Below, in pieces: positions 13,897 through 22,406 of a DNA stretch of 27,649 nt. The position numbers and the translations under genes are program-made. Every line of letters starts with the position of its first letter. Position 1 is the stretch's first letter. The DNA is taken from NCBI RefSeq assembly GCF_946187255.1, contig NZ_CAMHRZ010000009.1, positions 1 to 27,649 on the forward strand, given 5' to 3'. This DNA comes from an uncultured Ruminococcus sp. Its GTDB lineage: Bacteria > Bacillota > Clostridia > Oscillospirales > Ruminococcaceae. Below the pieces are notes generated by a model, which saw only the letters and a list, made by a program, of their open reading frames with translations, was not told the origin of the DNA and ran no database searches.

Positions 13897-16666
13897 TCTC
13901 CACGCTGCTGCCTTCGGTCTTGTCTTTGGTCACGATGATCTGCCTGTCCAGCTTTTCTTTCAGTTCGGGCACATGGGAGATTATCCCCACCAGCCTTGAA
14001 TTTTCTGCCAGACCGTGCAGCGTCATTATCGCCTTGTTCAGCGATTCATCATCAAGGCTGCCGAAGCCCTCATCAACGAACATGGAGTCTATCTGCACAC
14101 CGCCCGAAGTCTGCTGTATCTCGTCCGAAAATCCCAGCGCCAGCGCCAGCGATGCCATGAAGCTCTCACCGCCCGAAAGGGACTTGGTACTGCGCACACT
14201 TCCCGTGAAATGGTCGATAACGTCGATATCCAGCCCTGTTTTGACATTCCCGCGTGTGGAGTAACTGCGCACCAGTTCGTACTGTCCGTTGGTCATCTGT
14301 AAAAGTCTTACATTTGCGTGGGCGAGTATCCTGTCAAAATATTCCATCTGCACATAAGTCTCCAGAGTTATGCGCTGTTTCTGGGTAAGGGTGCCGTTGG
14401 CAGTGCCGCTGAGGGACTTTTTCATGCTGTATTCCGCACTCAGCTGTCGGAAGCTGTGAAGCTCCGCACTCAGCTTTTTCAGCGTATCCTCCGCAGATAC
14501 CAGACAGCTGTTTGCCTCATCCCGCTCCGTAAGTGCCGTCCTTGCGGATCTGTCGGCGGTTTTCAGCACCTCAGCAAGTGCTTCGCAGTCGGGGCGTTTT
14601 TTGTCGCCTGTCTGCTCTTTCAGTTCAGCCAGCCTGCCCGCCAGACGGGTCTTTTGGCTTTCAAGCGCCTTGACCCTGTTCTCCGCTTCTGCCATATCCT
14701 TTTCAATGGCGATCCTGCGGGCTGTCAGCGCGTCGATATTCTTCACGGCTTCTGCCTTTCCCGAATACGGCAGTTCGGCAAGCAGTTTTTGCACAGCGCC
14801 CTGCTTTTCCTCCGCCGCTGTTTTCACCCTTACCAGTTCGCTCTGCTTTTCACCGAGGATGCGGGTGAACTCCGCCGCATTTGCCGCCAGCTTTTCCAGT
14901 TCCTTTTCCGCATCGGCTTTCTGCTGTGCCTTTTGTTCGAGGATACTCAGCTCGTTCTTTGCTTTGGTGAGCGCCGCATTTATGCGCTTGTAATCTGCTC
15001 TCGCATTTTCCAGTGCCTGTTCGGGAGTGCAGTTCTCGGCGTATTTTCCCGCGTGTTCCATAGCAGAAGCATACATGGTATCGGACTCCGCCTTTTTTGC
15101 GGAACAAAGCTCGGAGGCTTTGTTCATGACCGCCCTCGCTTTTTCGCTGGCTGTCCTTGCGTCGTCCACCTGCTTTTTGTCGGGGGCATTTTCGGCTTTT
15201 ACCGCCCTGTGGGGGTGAGTAACAGAGCCGCATACGGGGCAGGGCCTGCCCTCTTCAAGTTCCTCCGCCAGTATACCCGCCAGATTGCAGTTGTAGCTGA
15301 GATGCAGCTGCTCATACACCTGATTTACTTTGTTGAAGTCCTCATTTTTGGACTTGAATTCCCGCACAGCCTTTTCATAGCCCTCTTTTGACAGCTTTGC
15401 CGCCTTGAACTCTCTGCCCATAGTCTCGATATTGTCAAGCTCGGTCTTTTTCTTTTCGATATCATTTTTTGTGCCCGCGATCAGTGCGCCGATATCGCCT
15501 GTCTCCGAGATGAGCGCCTTTAACTGTTCACTGCGCTTTTTGTCCCTCTCGTTTTCTTCGGTCAGTGCGGCGGCTTCCTTTTGCAGCTGCATTGCGGAGG
15601 TTTCCAGCCTGCGGGCTTCTTTCAGCTGCGCTTCGGCTTCGTCGTACCTTTTGAGCTGTGCGCTTTCGGCGGCTATCTGCCCTATCAGCGAGTTGAGTTC
15701 GGGTCTGCGCTTTTGCTGTATCTCCGCATTTTCCGCCGCCGTTTTGAGATCGGGCTCCAGCTTTTTCAGCTCATCTTCGGCAGCCGCCAGCTTGCGGAAG
15801 GACTCTTCCAGCTTTTTGCCGTCCTCCAGTGCGAGGGCGGCTTCACTGCGTGCCTTGACTGCCTGCTCGTATACCTTTGCGGCGGCTTTCGCCCTTTCAT
15901 ATTCATAGTCCTTAGCTTTGGTGCAAAGTTCGGTGATGACTGCCTCAGCCGCTGCCGCATTTTCGGGAGATGATGCCGCTTTTTCTATCTCGGGTGCCAT
16001 CGGGTCAGCACTGCTCAGCCTGATATTCCCTAGCAGACTGCACATTTTAAGGGCTGATGTATTGTAGCTTTCGTACACGCGGTTGATATCGGTGCGGAGC
16101 ATTTCCTGTAGTTTATAGAATTTCCCCGTTGAGAATATGGCGCTGAGTATGGCGGTGCGGTTGTCGGTCTTGGTGTTCAGCAGTTCCGCAAAGCTGCCCT
16201 GTGCTATCATCGCCACACTGCGGTACTGTCCCAGGTCCAGTCCCAGCAGCTGTTTTATTTTTTCGTTGACCTCTGTCTCGCTGCCTGCGATGGGCTTGCT
16301 CTCACCCTCGATGTAAAGCTCGTTGGTGGTGTTAAGGTCGGTCTCGCCCTTGCCGCGCTGTTTGGGCTTTTTCTGTCTGGGTTCACGGTGGACGAGATAC
16401 TTCTTTCCGCCGTACTCGAATTCCAGTTCCACAAAGGTGATAAGGTTAGGGTCGGCATACTCACTGCGGAACATTGCCACCGTTCTGCTGTCACCGCTGG
16501 CTTTGCCGAAAAGCCCGTAGCACACCGCATCGAATATAGTCGTCTTTCCCGCGCCTGTGTCGCCTGTTATCAGATAAAGCCCTTTTCCGCCCAGCTTTGA
16601 CATATCTACGACTGTTCTGCCCGCATAGGGACCGAAAGCCTGCATGGTTATTTTCAGCGGTCTCAT
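13886..16666 (-). CDS. sbcC: Exonuclease SbcC (SMC-like ATPase)
   Basis: 926 residues from ATG 16666. With SbcD it forms the Mre11-Rad50-type nuclease that cleaves hairpins and blocked DNA ends. It has a Walker A GDTGAGKT (residues 35-42), long coiled coils on both sides of a zinc hook CPVC (C476, C479), a C-terminal ABC signature LSGGESFMASLALALGFS, and Walker B FVDEGFGSLD. The chosen start has GGAGGG 7 bases upstream and overlaps the sbcD stop (ATGA). The ATG 15 bases further upstream would place that site inside the gene. Confidence 0.96.
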   Translation of the reverse strand: MRPLKITMQAFGPYAGRTVVDMSKLGGKGLYLITGDTGAGKTTIFDAVCYGLFGKASGDSRTVAMFRSEYADPNLITFVELEFEYGGKKYLVHREPRQKKPKQRGKGETDLNTTNELYIEGESKPIAGSETEVNEKIKQLLGLDLGQYRSVAMIAQGSFAELLNTKTDNRTAILSAIFSTGKFYKLQEMLRTDINRVYESYNTSALKMCSLLGNIRLSSADPMAPEIEKAASSPENAAAAEAVITELCTKAKDYEYERAKAAAKVYEQAVKARSEAALALEDGKKLEESFRKLAAAEDELKKLEPDLKTAAENAEIQQKRRPELNSLIGQIAAESAQLKRYDEAEAQLKEARRLETSAMQLQKEAAALTEENERDKKRSEQLKALISETGDIGALIAGTKNDIEKKKTELDNIETMGREFKAAKLSKEGYEKAVREFKSKNEDFNKVNQVYEQLHLSYNCNLAGILAEELEEGRPCPVCGSVTHPHRAVKAENAPDKKQVDDARTASEKARAVMNKASELCSAKKAESDTMYASAMEHAGKYAENCTPEQALENARADYKRINAALTKAKNELSILEQKAQQKADAEKELEKLAANAAEFTRILGEKQSELVRVKTAAEEKQGAVQKLLAELPYSGKAEAVKNIDALTARRIAIEKDMAEAENRVKALESQKTRLAGRLAELKEQTGDKKRPDCEALAEVLKTADRSARTALTERDEANSCLVSAEDTLKKLSAELHSFRQLSAEYSMKKSLSGTANGTLTQKQRITLETYVQMEYFDRILAHANVRLLQMTNGQYELVRSYSTRGNVKTGLDIDVIDHFTGSVRSTKSLSGGESFMASLALALGFSDEIQQTSGGVQIDSMFVDEGFGSLDDESLNKAIMTLHGLAENSRLVGIISHVPELKEKLDRQIIVTKDKTEGSSVEIKT

Positions 16667-17796
16667 ACCTCGTCCCTCCAAATCCTGTCGATCAGACCCT
16701 TGATATACTCCGACTGTTCATCGGTCAGCCCGCAGCCGTTCTGTTCGGTGTAAAGTGACGAAAACAGCTCAAAGGGCGTTGCCGTGTCTTTTCTCGGACC
16801 CGCAGTCACCAGCGAAACAGAGCGGGTGCGGCTGTTATCGAAGCTGAGGTTTATGATATTTTTGTATACCGTTCTCAGCTTGTGCATAACATTGGGGATG
16901 TCGGCATCATCGGTCAGGGTGATGAAATAGTAGTCCTCAAGGTCGAGCCCATCGTAGTATTCCTTTGACATGAGCTCGTTATAGCTGCCGCTTATCTGCT
17001 TAACATCGTGCAGAGGAACAAGGGGAACGGTACTTACGGTAACATCGTGCTTTTCCTTGATGTCTACTATTGTCACCGACTTTTTGTGTACAGTTTCCGA
17101 CATGGAATATTTCAGCGGAGTGCCGCAGTAGCGGATATTCTTTGCAATGTTCTGGGGACCGTGAATGTGTCCCAGTGCCACATAGTCAAAGCCGTCAAAC
17201 ACGTCGGCATCGATATTGTCAAGAGTTCCCACCGAGATGTATTCCGAGTCGCAGGTGGAAGCCCCCGTGATGAACTGATGGCACATCAGCACACAGCGCC
17301 TGTTGGTATCCACATCGCTGTTTTCGAGAGTGGTGCGCATCATGTCGTTGTAGGTTACGATATCAGCATCGGGGTAATACGCCCTTACCGACGACGGCTT
17401 GATGAAGGGCAGAAGACAAATGTCCAATTTTCCGTACTCATCCTCTGCCCTGACGATATGCACCGAGCCGTTGTATACCGCACAGATATGTATATCAGCC
17501 CTCTCCATGATATCGCGTCCGTAGCTTACACGTTCGGCGCTGTCGTGGTTGCCGCTTATTATGTATATGCTCAGTCCTCTGCGGCAGAGGTCGGTAAGAA
17601 AGCCGTCAAACAGCTTCACGGCATCCGCTGAGGGGGCGCTTTTGTCGTAGATATCACCCGCGATAAGTACAGCGTCACAGCTTTCTTTTTCGGCGATATC
17701 CGCTATCTGTTCCAGTATGTGCTTCTGGTCTGCTGTGAGCTGGTAGTTGTTCAGCCTTTTGCCGAGATGAAGGTCGGAAATATGTGCAAATCTCAT
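16663..17796 (-). CDS. sbcD: Exonuclease SbcD (Mre11-like nuclease subunit)
   Basis: 377 residues from ATG 17796. Metallophosphoesterase subunit of SbcCD. Phosphoesterase motifs appear in order: ISDLHLG, GDIYD, GNHDS, the region MCHQF, and GHIHGPQ. The C-terminal third (from about 270) is the capping and SbcC-binding domain. The start is chosen for AAGGAG 6 bases upstream, giving MRFAHISDLHLG as in homologues; an ATG 27 bases upstream precedes this site. The stop overlaps the sbcC start, so the subunits are translationally coupled. Confidence 0.96.
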   Translation of the reverse strand: MRFAHISDLHLGKRLNNYQLTADQKHILEQIADIAEKESCDAVLIAGDIYDKSAPSADAVKLFDGFLTDLCRRGLSIYIISGNHDSAERVSYGRDIMERADIHICAVYNGSVHIVRAEDEYGKLDICLLPFIKPSSVRAYYPDADIVTYNDMMRTTLENSDVDTNRRCVLMCHQFITGASTCDSEYISVGTLDNIDADVFDGFDYVALGHIHGPQNIAKNIRYCGTPLKYSMSETVHKKSVTIVDIKEKHDVTVSTVPLVPLHDVKQISGSYNELMSKEYYDGLDLEDYYFITLTDDADIPNVMHKLRTVYKNIINLSFDNSRTRSVSLVTAGPRKDTATPFELFSSLYTEQNGCGLTDEQSEYIKGLIDRIWRDEV

Positions 17797-17838
17797 GGTA
17801 TGCTCCTTCGTAAAATTATCCAAAAATATGGACTTATA

Positions 17839-18387
17839 TCATTTCTTTTTTTTGTATATGAAAATGTCTTTAAGATCGACCTTGTCGTAGCCCCATTTGA
17901 AACCGATATTTGCCGAGATGGGGAACAATGCCAGATATGCCGCTATCAGCAGGAAAACGGCGGGGCTGAATAAGGCAATGTCAGCTGAGGGTGCAAAAAG
18001 CTGTATTATGGGGTAAAGGCAGGCGTTGAGCACTTTGTATATACCGAGGAAATCGAACTTCCCGCTGAATTTCGATACAGCCAGCAGGATCGCAGTCACC
18101 GCAAAGGGCAGCATGGCTATGAACCCCAGCTGTATGCCGAATTTTCTGCCCACATCATCCCCGTGCAGCTTGTCCGCCGATGATGCCGCATCGCCCTGTT
18201 TCATGCCGAAATCCGCGAGTATGCAAACAACGCACATCAGCCCCGTAAAGCCGAACATTATATTGCCGACAGCACCCATCGCCTTGATGACCGCCCAGGA
18301 AAAGATCATTACGAAAACGCCGAAAAACTCGACTTGCAGTCCTTTCAAAAGGGCGAACAGCCGGGCGCTTTTTCTGTTATATTTCAT
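17839..18387 (-). CDS. Hypothetical membrane protein upstream of sbcDC
   Basis: 182 residues from ATG 18387, behind GGGAG 8 bases upstream; an upstream ATG at 18405 precedes that site. About four hydrophobic segments are visible: 21-33 plus 36-56 as a hairpin, 88-104, 116-128 and 134-156. A soluble loop at about 60-80 is rich in Asp and Lys. The C-terminus is a KKKK tail. I recognise no family; DUF-type small membrane proteins are the nearest description. It has its own promoter and lies 42 bases before sbcD with no terminator between, so it probably heads a three-gene unit with the nuclease. Confidence 0.75.
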   Translation of the reverse strand: MKYNRKSARLFALLKGLQVEFFGVFVMIFSWAVIKAMGAVGNIMFGFTGLMCVVCILADFGMKQGDAASSADKLHGDDVGRKFGIQLGFIAMLPFAVTAILLAVSKFSGKFDFLGIYKVLNACLYPIIQLFAPSADIALFSPAVFLLIAAYLALFPISANIGFKWGYDKVDLKDIFIYKKKK

Positions 18388-18422
18388 TTGGTACACTCCC
18401 TGCAAGTATGTGTTTACTTATG

Positions 18423-18451
18423 ATTATATCATATTATTTTTTTCATTACAA
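18423..18451 (-). promoter_or_regulatory. Promoter of the membrane protein-sbcD-sbcC unit
   Basis: Read on the minus strand, TTGTAA (18451-18446), a 17-base spacer, and TATAAT (18428-18423) with a TGA extended -10. Predicted start is near 18416, about 30 bases before the ATG. Confidence 0.75.
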
Positions 18452-18609
18452 GAGTTTTGGCGGACATTTTCCGCTGAACGGCTTTTGAGTACATTTTATT
18501 GGATAATAAAAACATCCGCGCATAATTCCCGCAAAATGAGGGATACTTACAGCAGACGGCAGATAAATGTCATTATCACAGATCACGGAAAAATGAAAGG
18601 AGCACTGCT

Positions 18610-18768
18610 ATGGAAAAACGCAAAGGATATCCTCTGCCCGTTGACCCTGTTGACGGCACGAAAGTCTATATGCCGCTGGGAAAACGGTTCTCGGCAGGGG
18701 AGGAGCTGTGCGGTGTCAGCTTTGAAGAAAGCGGTGAGATACCGCCGGACTCTGACGACATAAATTGA
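18610..18768 (+). CDS. Small 52-residue protein of unknown function
   Basis: A 52-codon frame begins at ATG 18610 with a strong AAAGGAG site (18596-18602) 7 bases upstream. A hairpin terminator follows its stop. The protein starts MEKRKGYPLPVDPVDGTKVY and continues with MPLGKRFSAGEELCG and an acidic C-terminus. It is soluble, with one cysteine and no membrane segment. Codon use matches the neighbours. No family is recognised. The GYPLPVDPVDGTKVYMPLG stretch is Pro/Gly-rich and could be a short beta domain or a partner-binding peptide. No convincing -35/-10 pair was found upstream, though TTGAGT and GATAAT occur with poor spacing. Confidence 0.72.
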   Translation: MEKRKGYPLPVDPVDGTKVYMPLGKRFSAGEELCGVSFEESGEIPPDSDDIN

Positions 18769-18784
18769 TATATCATCATGATTT

Positions 18785-18812
18785 TGCTCCCGCAGAGGGG
18801 GCATTTCTTTTT
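18785..18812 (+). terminator. Intrinsic terminator after the 52-residue gene
   Basis: TGCTCCC (18785-18791) pairs with GGGGGCA (18797-18803), one G-T pair, around GCAGA, followed by a T-rich run to 18812. Confidence 0.75.
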
Positions 18813-18821
18813 GGGCGGCGC

Positions 18822-18850
18822 TTGCAATAACAAGCAGTCCGTGTTATAAT
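18822..18850 (+). promoter_or_regulatory. Promoter of the dehydrogenase-Nudix unit
   Basis: TTGCAA (18822-18827), a 17-base spacer, and TATAAT (18845-18850) with a TGT extended -10. The start is near 18857, about 30 bases before the ATG. Confidence 0.85.
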
Positions 18851-18887
18851 AGTGTAATGACTATGAACATTGAAAGGAGCCTTTGAT

Positions 18888-19628
18888 ATGGGCAGGATAA
18901 AACAAGCCGCCATTGTTACGGGCGGTTCGGGAGGTATAGGCAGTGCTGTTTGCAGGCGGCTGGCGCAGGCGGGCTATCTTACGGCGATAGGCTATAAAAG
19001 CGGTGCGGCAAAGGCGGAGGCGCTGGCGGAGGAACTGACGGCACAGGGGCTGACGGCGGCGGCGTTTTACTGTGATATGAGCGACGGCGAGAGCATTGCG
19101 GCTTTTGTGGATGAGGTCAGTTCGCGCTTTGGTGAAACGGAACTTCTGGTCAACAATGCGGGCATTGCGGATATAGGGCTTTTCACCGACCTTTCGGACG
19201 AACGTCTGGCGGAGCTGATGAATGTGGATCTTATCGGCAGTATGCGGCTGACAAAGGCAGTTCTACCGCAGATGATAAGGCGGCATGAGGGAAATATAGT
19301 GAATATCTCATCGGTGTGGGGGGAATGCGGAGCTTCCTGCGAAGTGGTATATTCGGCGGCAAAGGCGGGACTCATCGGGTTCACAAAGGCGCTTGCAAAG
19401 GAGTGCGCTCCCAGCGGTGTGCGGGTCAACTGCGTCAGCTGCGGGCTTATCGACACGCCTATGAACAGCTGTCTTTCCGAAGAAGACTTACAGGCAGTGA
19501 CGGATGAGATACCTGTGGGAAGAATGGGTTCCCCCGAAGATATCGCGTCTGCCGTATGTTTTCTTGCAGGCGGCGAAGCGGGATATATCACAGGTCAGGT
19601 GCTGCGTGTTGACGGCGGCTGGATATAG
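18888..19628 (+). CDS. SDR family oxidoreductase, FabG/YmfI-like
   Basis: 246-residue classical short-chain dehydrogenase with a Rossmann fold. It has the TGGSGGIG nucleotide-binding motif (residues 11-18), NNAG, and the catalytic Ser and YSAAK in an ISSVWGECGASCEVVYSAAK context. It ends ITGQVLRVDGG. The VWG.GASCEV run resembles the YmfI subgroup annotated as elongation factor P 5-aminopentanone reductase, but FabG-type 3-oxoacyl-ACP reductase cannot be excluded. GAAAGGAG lies 8 bases before ATG 18888; the in-frame TTG at 18870 overlaps that site and is rejected. A Nudix gene follows 10 bases later in the same unit. Confidence 0.9.
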   Translation: MGRIKQAAIVTGGSGGIGSAVCRRLAQAGYLTAIGYKSGAAKAEALAEELTAQGLTAAAFYCDMSDGESIAAFVDEVSSRFGETELLVNNAGIADIGLFTDLSDERLAELMNVDLIGSMRLTKAVLPQMIRRHEGNIVNISSVWGECGASCEVVYSAAKAGLIGFTKALAKECAPSGVRVNCVSCGLIDTPMNSCLSEEDLQAVTDEIPVGRMGSPEDIASAVCFLAGGEAGYITGQVLRVDGGWI

Positions 19629-19638
19629 GGAGAAAGCT

Positions 19639-20172
19639 ATGGGTGTTGATCTTACGGTACCGGTAGGTACGGTTCCGGCAGGCGGCGGGATACTCAATAT
19701 CCGCGCAGGTGCGGTGATAATGAAAAACGGCAGGATCCTGATGGTCACAAGCGGTGATGAGGGTTATTTCTACTCGGTGGGCGGACGTGTCCGCTTCGGT
19801 GAGACTGCAAAGGAAGCGGTTGAGCGGGAAGTATATGAGGAAACGGGCGTACATATCAGGGCTGAGAGACTGGCTTTCGTGCATGAGAACCTGTTTATGG
19901 GGGATGCGGGTGCCGCAAAGGGCAAGCCTGTTTACGAGATAGCTTTTTACTATATAATGGATGTTCCCGAAGACTTTGTACCGATATGCAAAAGCGTGAA
20001 CTGCGGCGGTGAGAACGAACGCCTTGAATGGATATCCCCCGATGATGAGCGCACTATATACCCCGACTTCTTCCGCACCGAACTGAAGGATATACCCGAT
20101 GGTGTGAAGCACTTTGTGACAAACGAGCTGTCAGATAAGGTCAGCTGTCCCGAAAAAAGCCCAAAACCATAG
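19639..20172 (+). CDS. Nudix hydrolase
   Basis: 177 residues. A complete Nudix box spans residues 49-71: G49, E55, R63-E64, E67-E68, G70, matching the GX5EX7REUXEEXGU pattern. Nudix enzymes hydrolyse nucleoside diphosphates linked to another moiety; the substrate cannot be read from sequence. The start at 19639 has GGGAGA upstream, just after the dehydrogenase stop. An open frame further upstream only shadows the dehydrogenase. The C-terminal region (about 120-177) contains ENERLEWISPDD and an FFRTELKD segment as in MutT-like proteins of Firmicutes. No strong terminator follows. Confidence 0.92.
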   Translation: MGVDLTVPVGTVPAGGGILNIRAGAVIMKNGRILMVTSGDEGYFYSVGGRVRFGETAKEAVEREVYEETGVHIRAERLAFVHENLFMGDAGAAKGKPVYEIAFYYIMDVPEDFVPICKSVNCGGENERLEWISPDDERTIYPDFFRTELKDIPDGVKHFVTNELSDKVSCPEKSPKP

Positions 20173-20205
20173 TTCGGAGCGGTGAAAAATCAGTAAAATG
20201 TACTA

Positions 20206-20235
20206 TTGACGGCGGGTGCTTTTTCGTGGTACAAT
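20206..20235 (+). promoter_or_regulatory. Promoter of the lipoprotein gene
   Basis: TTGACG (20206-20211), an 18-base spacer, and TACAAT (20230-20235) with a TGG extended -10. Start near 20242, about 30 bases before the ATG. Confidence 0.75.
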
Positions 20236-20271
20236 CATATAGCGATATACCGCGATGAAAGGAAAAGTGAA

Positions 20272-21096
20272 ATGAAAAGGATAATTGCTACTATTTGTGC
20301 CATTGCAGTGTGCTGTACCGTACTGGCGGGCTGTAATGACAAGAACGGACAGGACGGCAAGACTGCTGACAGCAAGGCTGCTTCCTCCGCAGGTGAGACT
20401 ACCGCTGATGAGGATAAGACAGAGGCATCTGAGGATACCACCTACGCCGCCGCTTATACCGATTCGCTGGAGGGCAAGGATTTCAAGGTGACTATGGTGA
20501 CTTCCTCCGATTATATGGATGATACTGTGACTATGGTGGAGACCTGCGGCGGTGACTATCACATGAGCATCGGTGAGGATGAAGAGCAGGTGGATCTGTA
20601 CCTTATAGGCGGCGTGATGTATGTTCTCAGCCATGCGGACAAGCACTATATAAAGAACGAGAACCCCGATGAGGAGTATCTGAACATTGACACTCATACC
20701 TACACGATGGGTATACAGCCGGTGTATCAGTATCTCGGCACCGAGACCACTGCGGACGGGCTTATCTGTGAAAGCTATCTTGCCCCCGATATGATCTCAG
20801 GCGAGATGCTCACTGATGCTGAGGACGAAAAAGCTTCGATATACAGGTATTATTTTGAGGAAGGCGGAAAGGTGCCCGTAAAGATAGGTCTTACGGCTTA
20901 CGGTATGGAGCAGGTCACTGCCTTCAAGGATTTCAGCTTTGATGTATCTCCCATCGTGCTTCCCGACCTTACCGACTGGACGGATGAGAACGAGATCACC
21001 GAAAGCATCGATGAGAACGCCGAACAGCCCGAAAGCGAGCCCATCGGTGATGACAGCATCGAGGTCGAGCAGGCGCAGGCAGGAGAGACCGAATAA
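20272..21096 (+). CDS. Putative secreted lipoprotein of unknown function
   Basis: 274 residues. A lipoprotein signal peptide (MKRIIATICAIAVCCTVLAGC) ends in an LAGC lipobox with C21 as the lipidation site. A Ser/Thr/Ala/Asp linker (about 22-65) leads into a beta-rich domain (about 70-240) with many Tyr and acidic residues, recalling LolA/LppX-like folds, and then a strongly acidic tail rich in Glu. I cannot name the family. ATG 20272 is chosen for GAAAGGA upstream and the proper signal peptide; the longer frame from 20206 overlaps the promoter. It has its own promoter and terminator and is monocistronic. Confidence 0.85.
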   Translation: MKRIIATICAIAVCCTVLAGCNDKNGQDGKTADSKAASSAGETTADEDKTEASEDTTYAAAYTDSLEGKDFKVTMVTSSDYMDDTVTMVETCGGDYHMSIGEDEEQVDLYLIGGVMYVLSHADKHYIKNENPDEEYLNIDTHTYTMGIQPVYQYLGTETTADGLICESYLAPDMISGEMLTDAEDEKASIYRYYFEEGGKVPVKIGLTAYGMEQVTAFKDFSFDVSPIVLPDLTDWTDENEITESIDENAEQPESEPIGDDSIEVEQAQAGETE

Positions 21097-21106
21097 GTAA
21101 GATACA

Positions 21107-21136
21107 AGCAGATCGGGTCACTCCGACCTGCTTTTT
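21107..21136 (+). terminator. Intrinsic terminator after the lipoprotein gene
   Basis: AGCAGATCGG (21107-21116) pairs with CCGACCTGCT (21123-21132), one mismatch, around GTCACT, followed by TTTTT. The ribosome binding site of the next gene begins within 15 bases. Confidence 0.85.
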
Positions 21137-21161
21137 CATTAATGAAAAGGAGGCAGTGAGT

Positions 21162-21872
21162 ATGGAACAGACAGAGATGCAGGAGAGATTTCTGAAAGAG
21201 CAGAACGAGCTGAGGAGCAGGATAGTGACGGAGGACACCTTTGAGCCTGAAAGCATCGGGCTTGTGGCGGGTGTTGATCTGGCGTACTGGCAGGACGGCA
21301 GCGGGCAGGAGCAGGCGGTGTGCTGTATAGTTGTCATCGACCGCGTAACACACAAGATCGTTGAGAAGAAGCATTTCAGCGGCAGGATAGAGGTGCCGTA
21401 TATGCCGGGATTTCTTGCATACAGGGAGTTGCCGCTGGTGAGGAAGACGGCGGGACTGCTGGAAAATACACCCGATATCTACATATTTGACGGCAACGGT
21501 TATCTTCACCCGAGAAATATGGGCATAGCCACTCATGCGTCCTTTTATCTGGACAGACCCACCATTGGCATCGCCAAGACGTATTTCCGCGTTGACAAAA
21601 AGACCGATTATACCGAACCTGCCCCCGAAAGCGGAAGCTATACCGACATAGTGATAGAGGGCAAAGTCTACGGCAGAGCGCTGAGGACACACACGGGGGT
21701 GCGCCCTGTGTTCATTTCGGTGGGCAACGGTGTGTCCCTTGACACCGCCTGCAATTTCGCGATGGAATTGACGGACAAGGAGAGCCATATCCCGATACCC
21801 ACAAGGCTCGCCGACCTGGAGACCCATGTCATGAGGACGGAGATAAAGGGCAGCGGACAGGAACAGGAGTAA
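21162..21872 (+). CDS. nfi: Endonuclease V (deoxyinosine repair)
   Basis: 236 residues. Nicks DNA next to deoxyinosine, the product of adenine deamination. The acidic metal ligands align with the Escherichia coli enzyme: D39 (GVDLAYW), E89 (PGFLAYRE) and D110 (DGNGYLHPR), with a late His (H222, ADLETHV) as the probable fourth residue. The wedge motif region PGFLAYRELP and IGIAKTYF are canonical. AAGGAGG lies 8 bases before ATG 21162; the in-frame GTG at 21156 is too close to it. No separate promoter is visible after the lipoprotein terminator, so readthrough may supply it. Confidence 0.96.
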   Translation: MEQTEMQERFLKEQNELRSRIVTEDTFEPESIGLVAGVDLAYWQDGSGQEQAVCCIVVIDRVTHKIVEKKHFSGRIEVPYMPGFLAYRELPLVRKTAGLLENTPDIYIFDGNGYLHPRNMGIATHASFYLDRPTIGIAKTYFRVDKKTDYTEPAPESGSYTDIVIEGKVYGRALRTHTGVRPVFISVGNGVSLDTACNFAMELTDKESHIPIPTRLADLETHVMRTEIKGSGQEQE

Positions 21873-21878
21873 ATAAAA

Positions 21879-21916
21879 GCGGCGGTGTGCGATCTCTCGC
21901 GTGCCGCCGCAGTTTT
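21879..21916. terminator. Bidirectional terminator between nfi and the minus-strand operon
   Basis: A 14-bp stem, 21879-21892 with 21897-21910, is GC-rich with three G-T pairs and a TCTC loop. TTTT (21913-21916) follows on the plus strand, and AAAA at 21875-21878 gives a T run on the minus strand. It can serve both convergent units. Confidence 0.88.
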
Positions 21917-21917
21917 A

Positions 21918-22406
21918 TCAGTGGGTGATGACCATAAGCCCCTTTTCTTTTTTCACCGAAAATATTTTCCTGTCAATACGATAGCTGTCATCCTTATCCC
22001 CCCAGGGTGCGCATTCGGGGGAACAGCAGTTTTCCATGAATTCGCTGATGCTGAGTTCCGTCCGCAGTTCAAGCCGATAACTGCATCCGTCACCGGGAGC
22101 GCCCGACATTCGGCAATATTTTACAGGCGTGACATCGTCGTTGATGATAATGCCCGTTTGTCTCGTTATATTGTCACAGCGGGAGGGCGTGAAAAAGAGA
22201 TAGTATTCATTGATGAATGCGGATAGTATCATTATTATGCCGCCTGCGTATACTATTGCGATGGCGCACAGCGCCTTTGCCAGCTTGTAAAGCACCTTCC
22301 GCAGAAAGCCCGATACGGGCTGTCGCGGGTGACGCTTGCGGTAATTATGATGCACCAGAAGTGCTGCCGAAACCGCTGTTATGTAGGCGGGAAAAAGCCA
22401 GCCCAT
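21918..22406 (-). CDS. Hypothetical membrane protein, last gene of the eight-gene operon
   Basis: 162 residues. One hydrophobic helix at the N-terminus (about 3-20), a basic linker (RKRHPRQP), a second helix (about 43-66), then a soluble Cys-containing domain of about 95 residues outside the membrane. The domain has six cysteines, five of them in two clusters (RMSGAPGDGC and ENCCSPEC regions), suggesting disulfides or metal. I recognise no family. The ATG overlaps the stop of the DUF4173 gene (TAATG). No ribosome binding site is visible and a 7-bp hairpin lies just upstream, so translation probably depends on coupling. Confidence 0.7.
   Translation of the reverse strand: MGWLFPAYITAVSAALLVHHNYRKRHPRQPVSGFLRKVLYKLAKALCAIAIVYAGGIIMILSAFINEYYLFFTPSRCDNITRQTGIIINDDVTPVKYCRMSGAPGDGCSYRLELRTELSISEFMENCCSPECAPWGDKDDSYRIDRKIFSVKKEKGLMVITH

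Noticed and set aside
14318..15391. 357-residue plus-strand open frame opposite sbcC
   Set aside because: It is antisense to the SbcC coiled coil, rich in Phe, Cys and Arg from reversed Lys/Glu/Ala codons, with no family signal.
18485..18507. TTGAGT and GATAAT as promoter for the 52-residue gene
   Set aside because: The spacing is 11 bases, too short for sigma-70.
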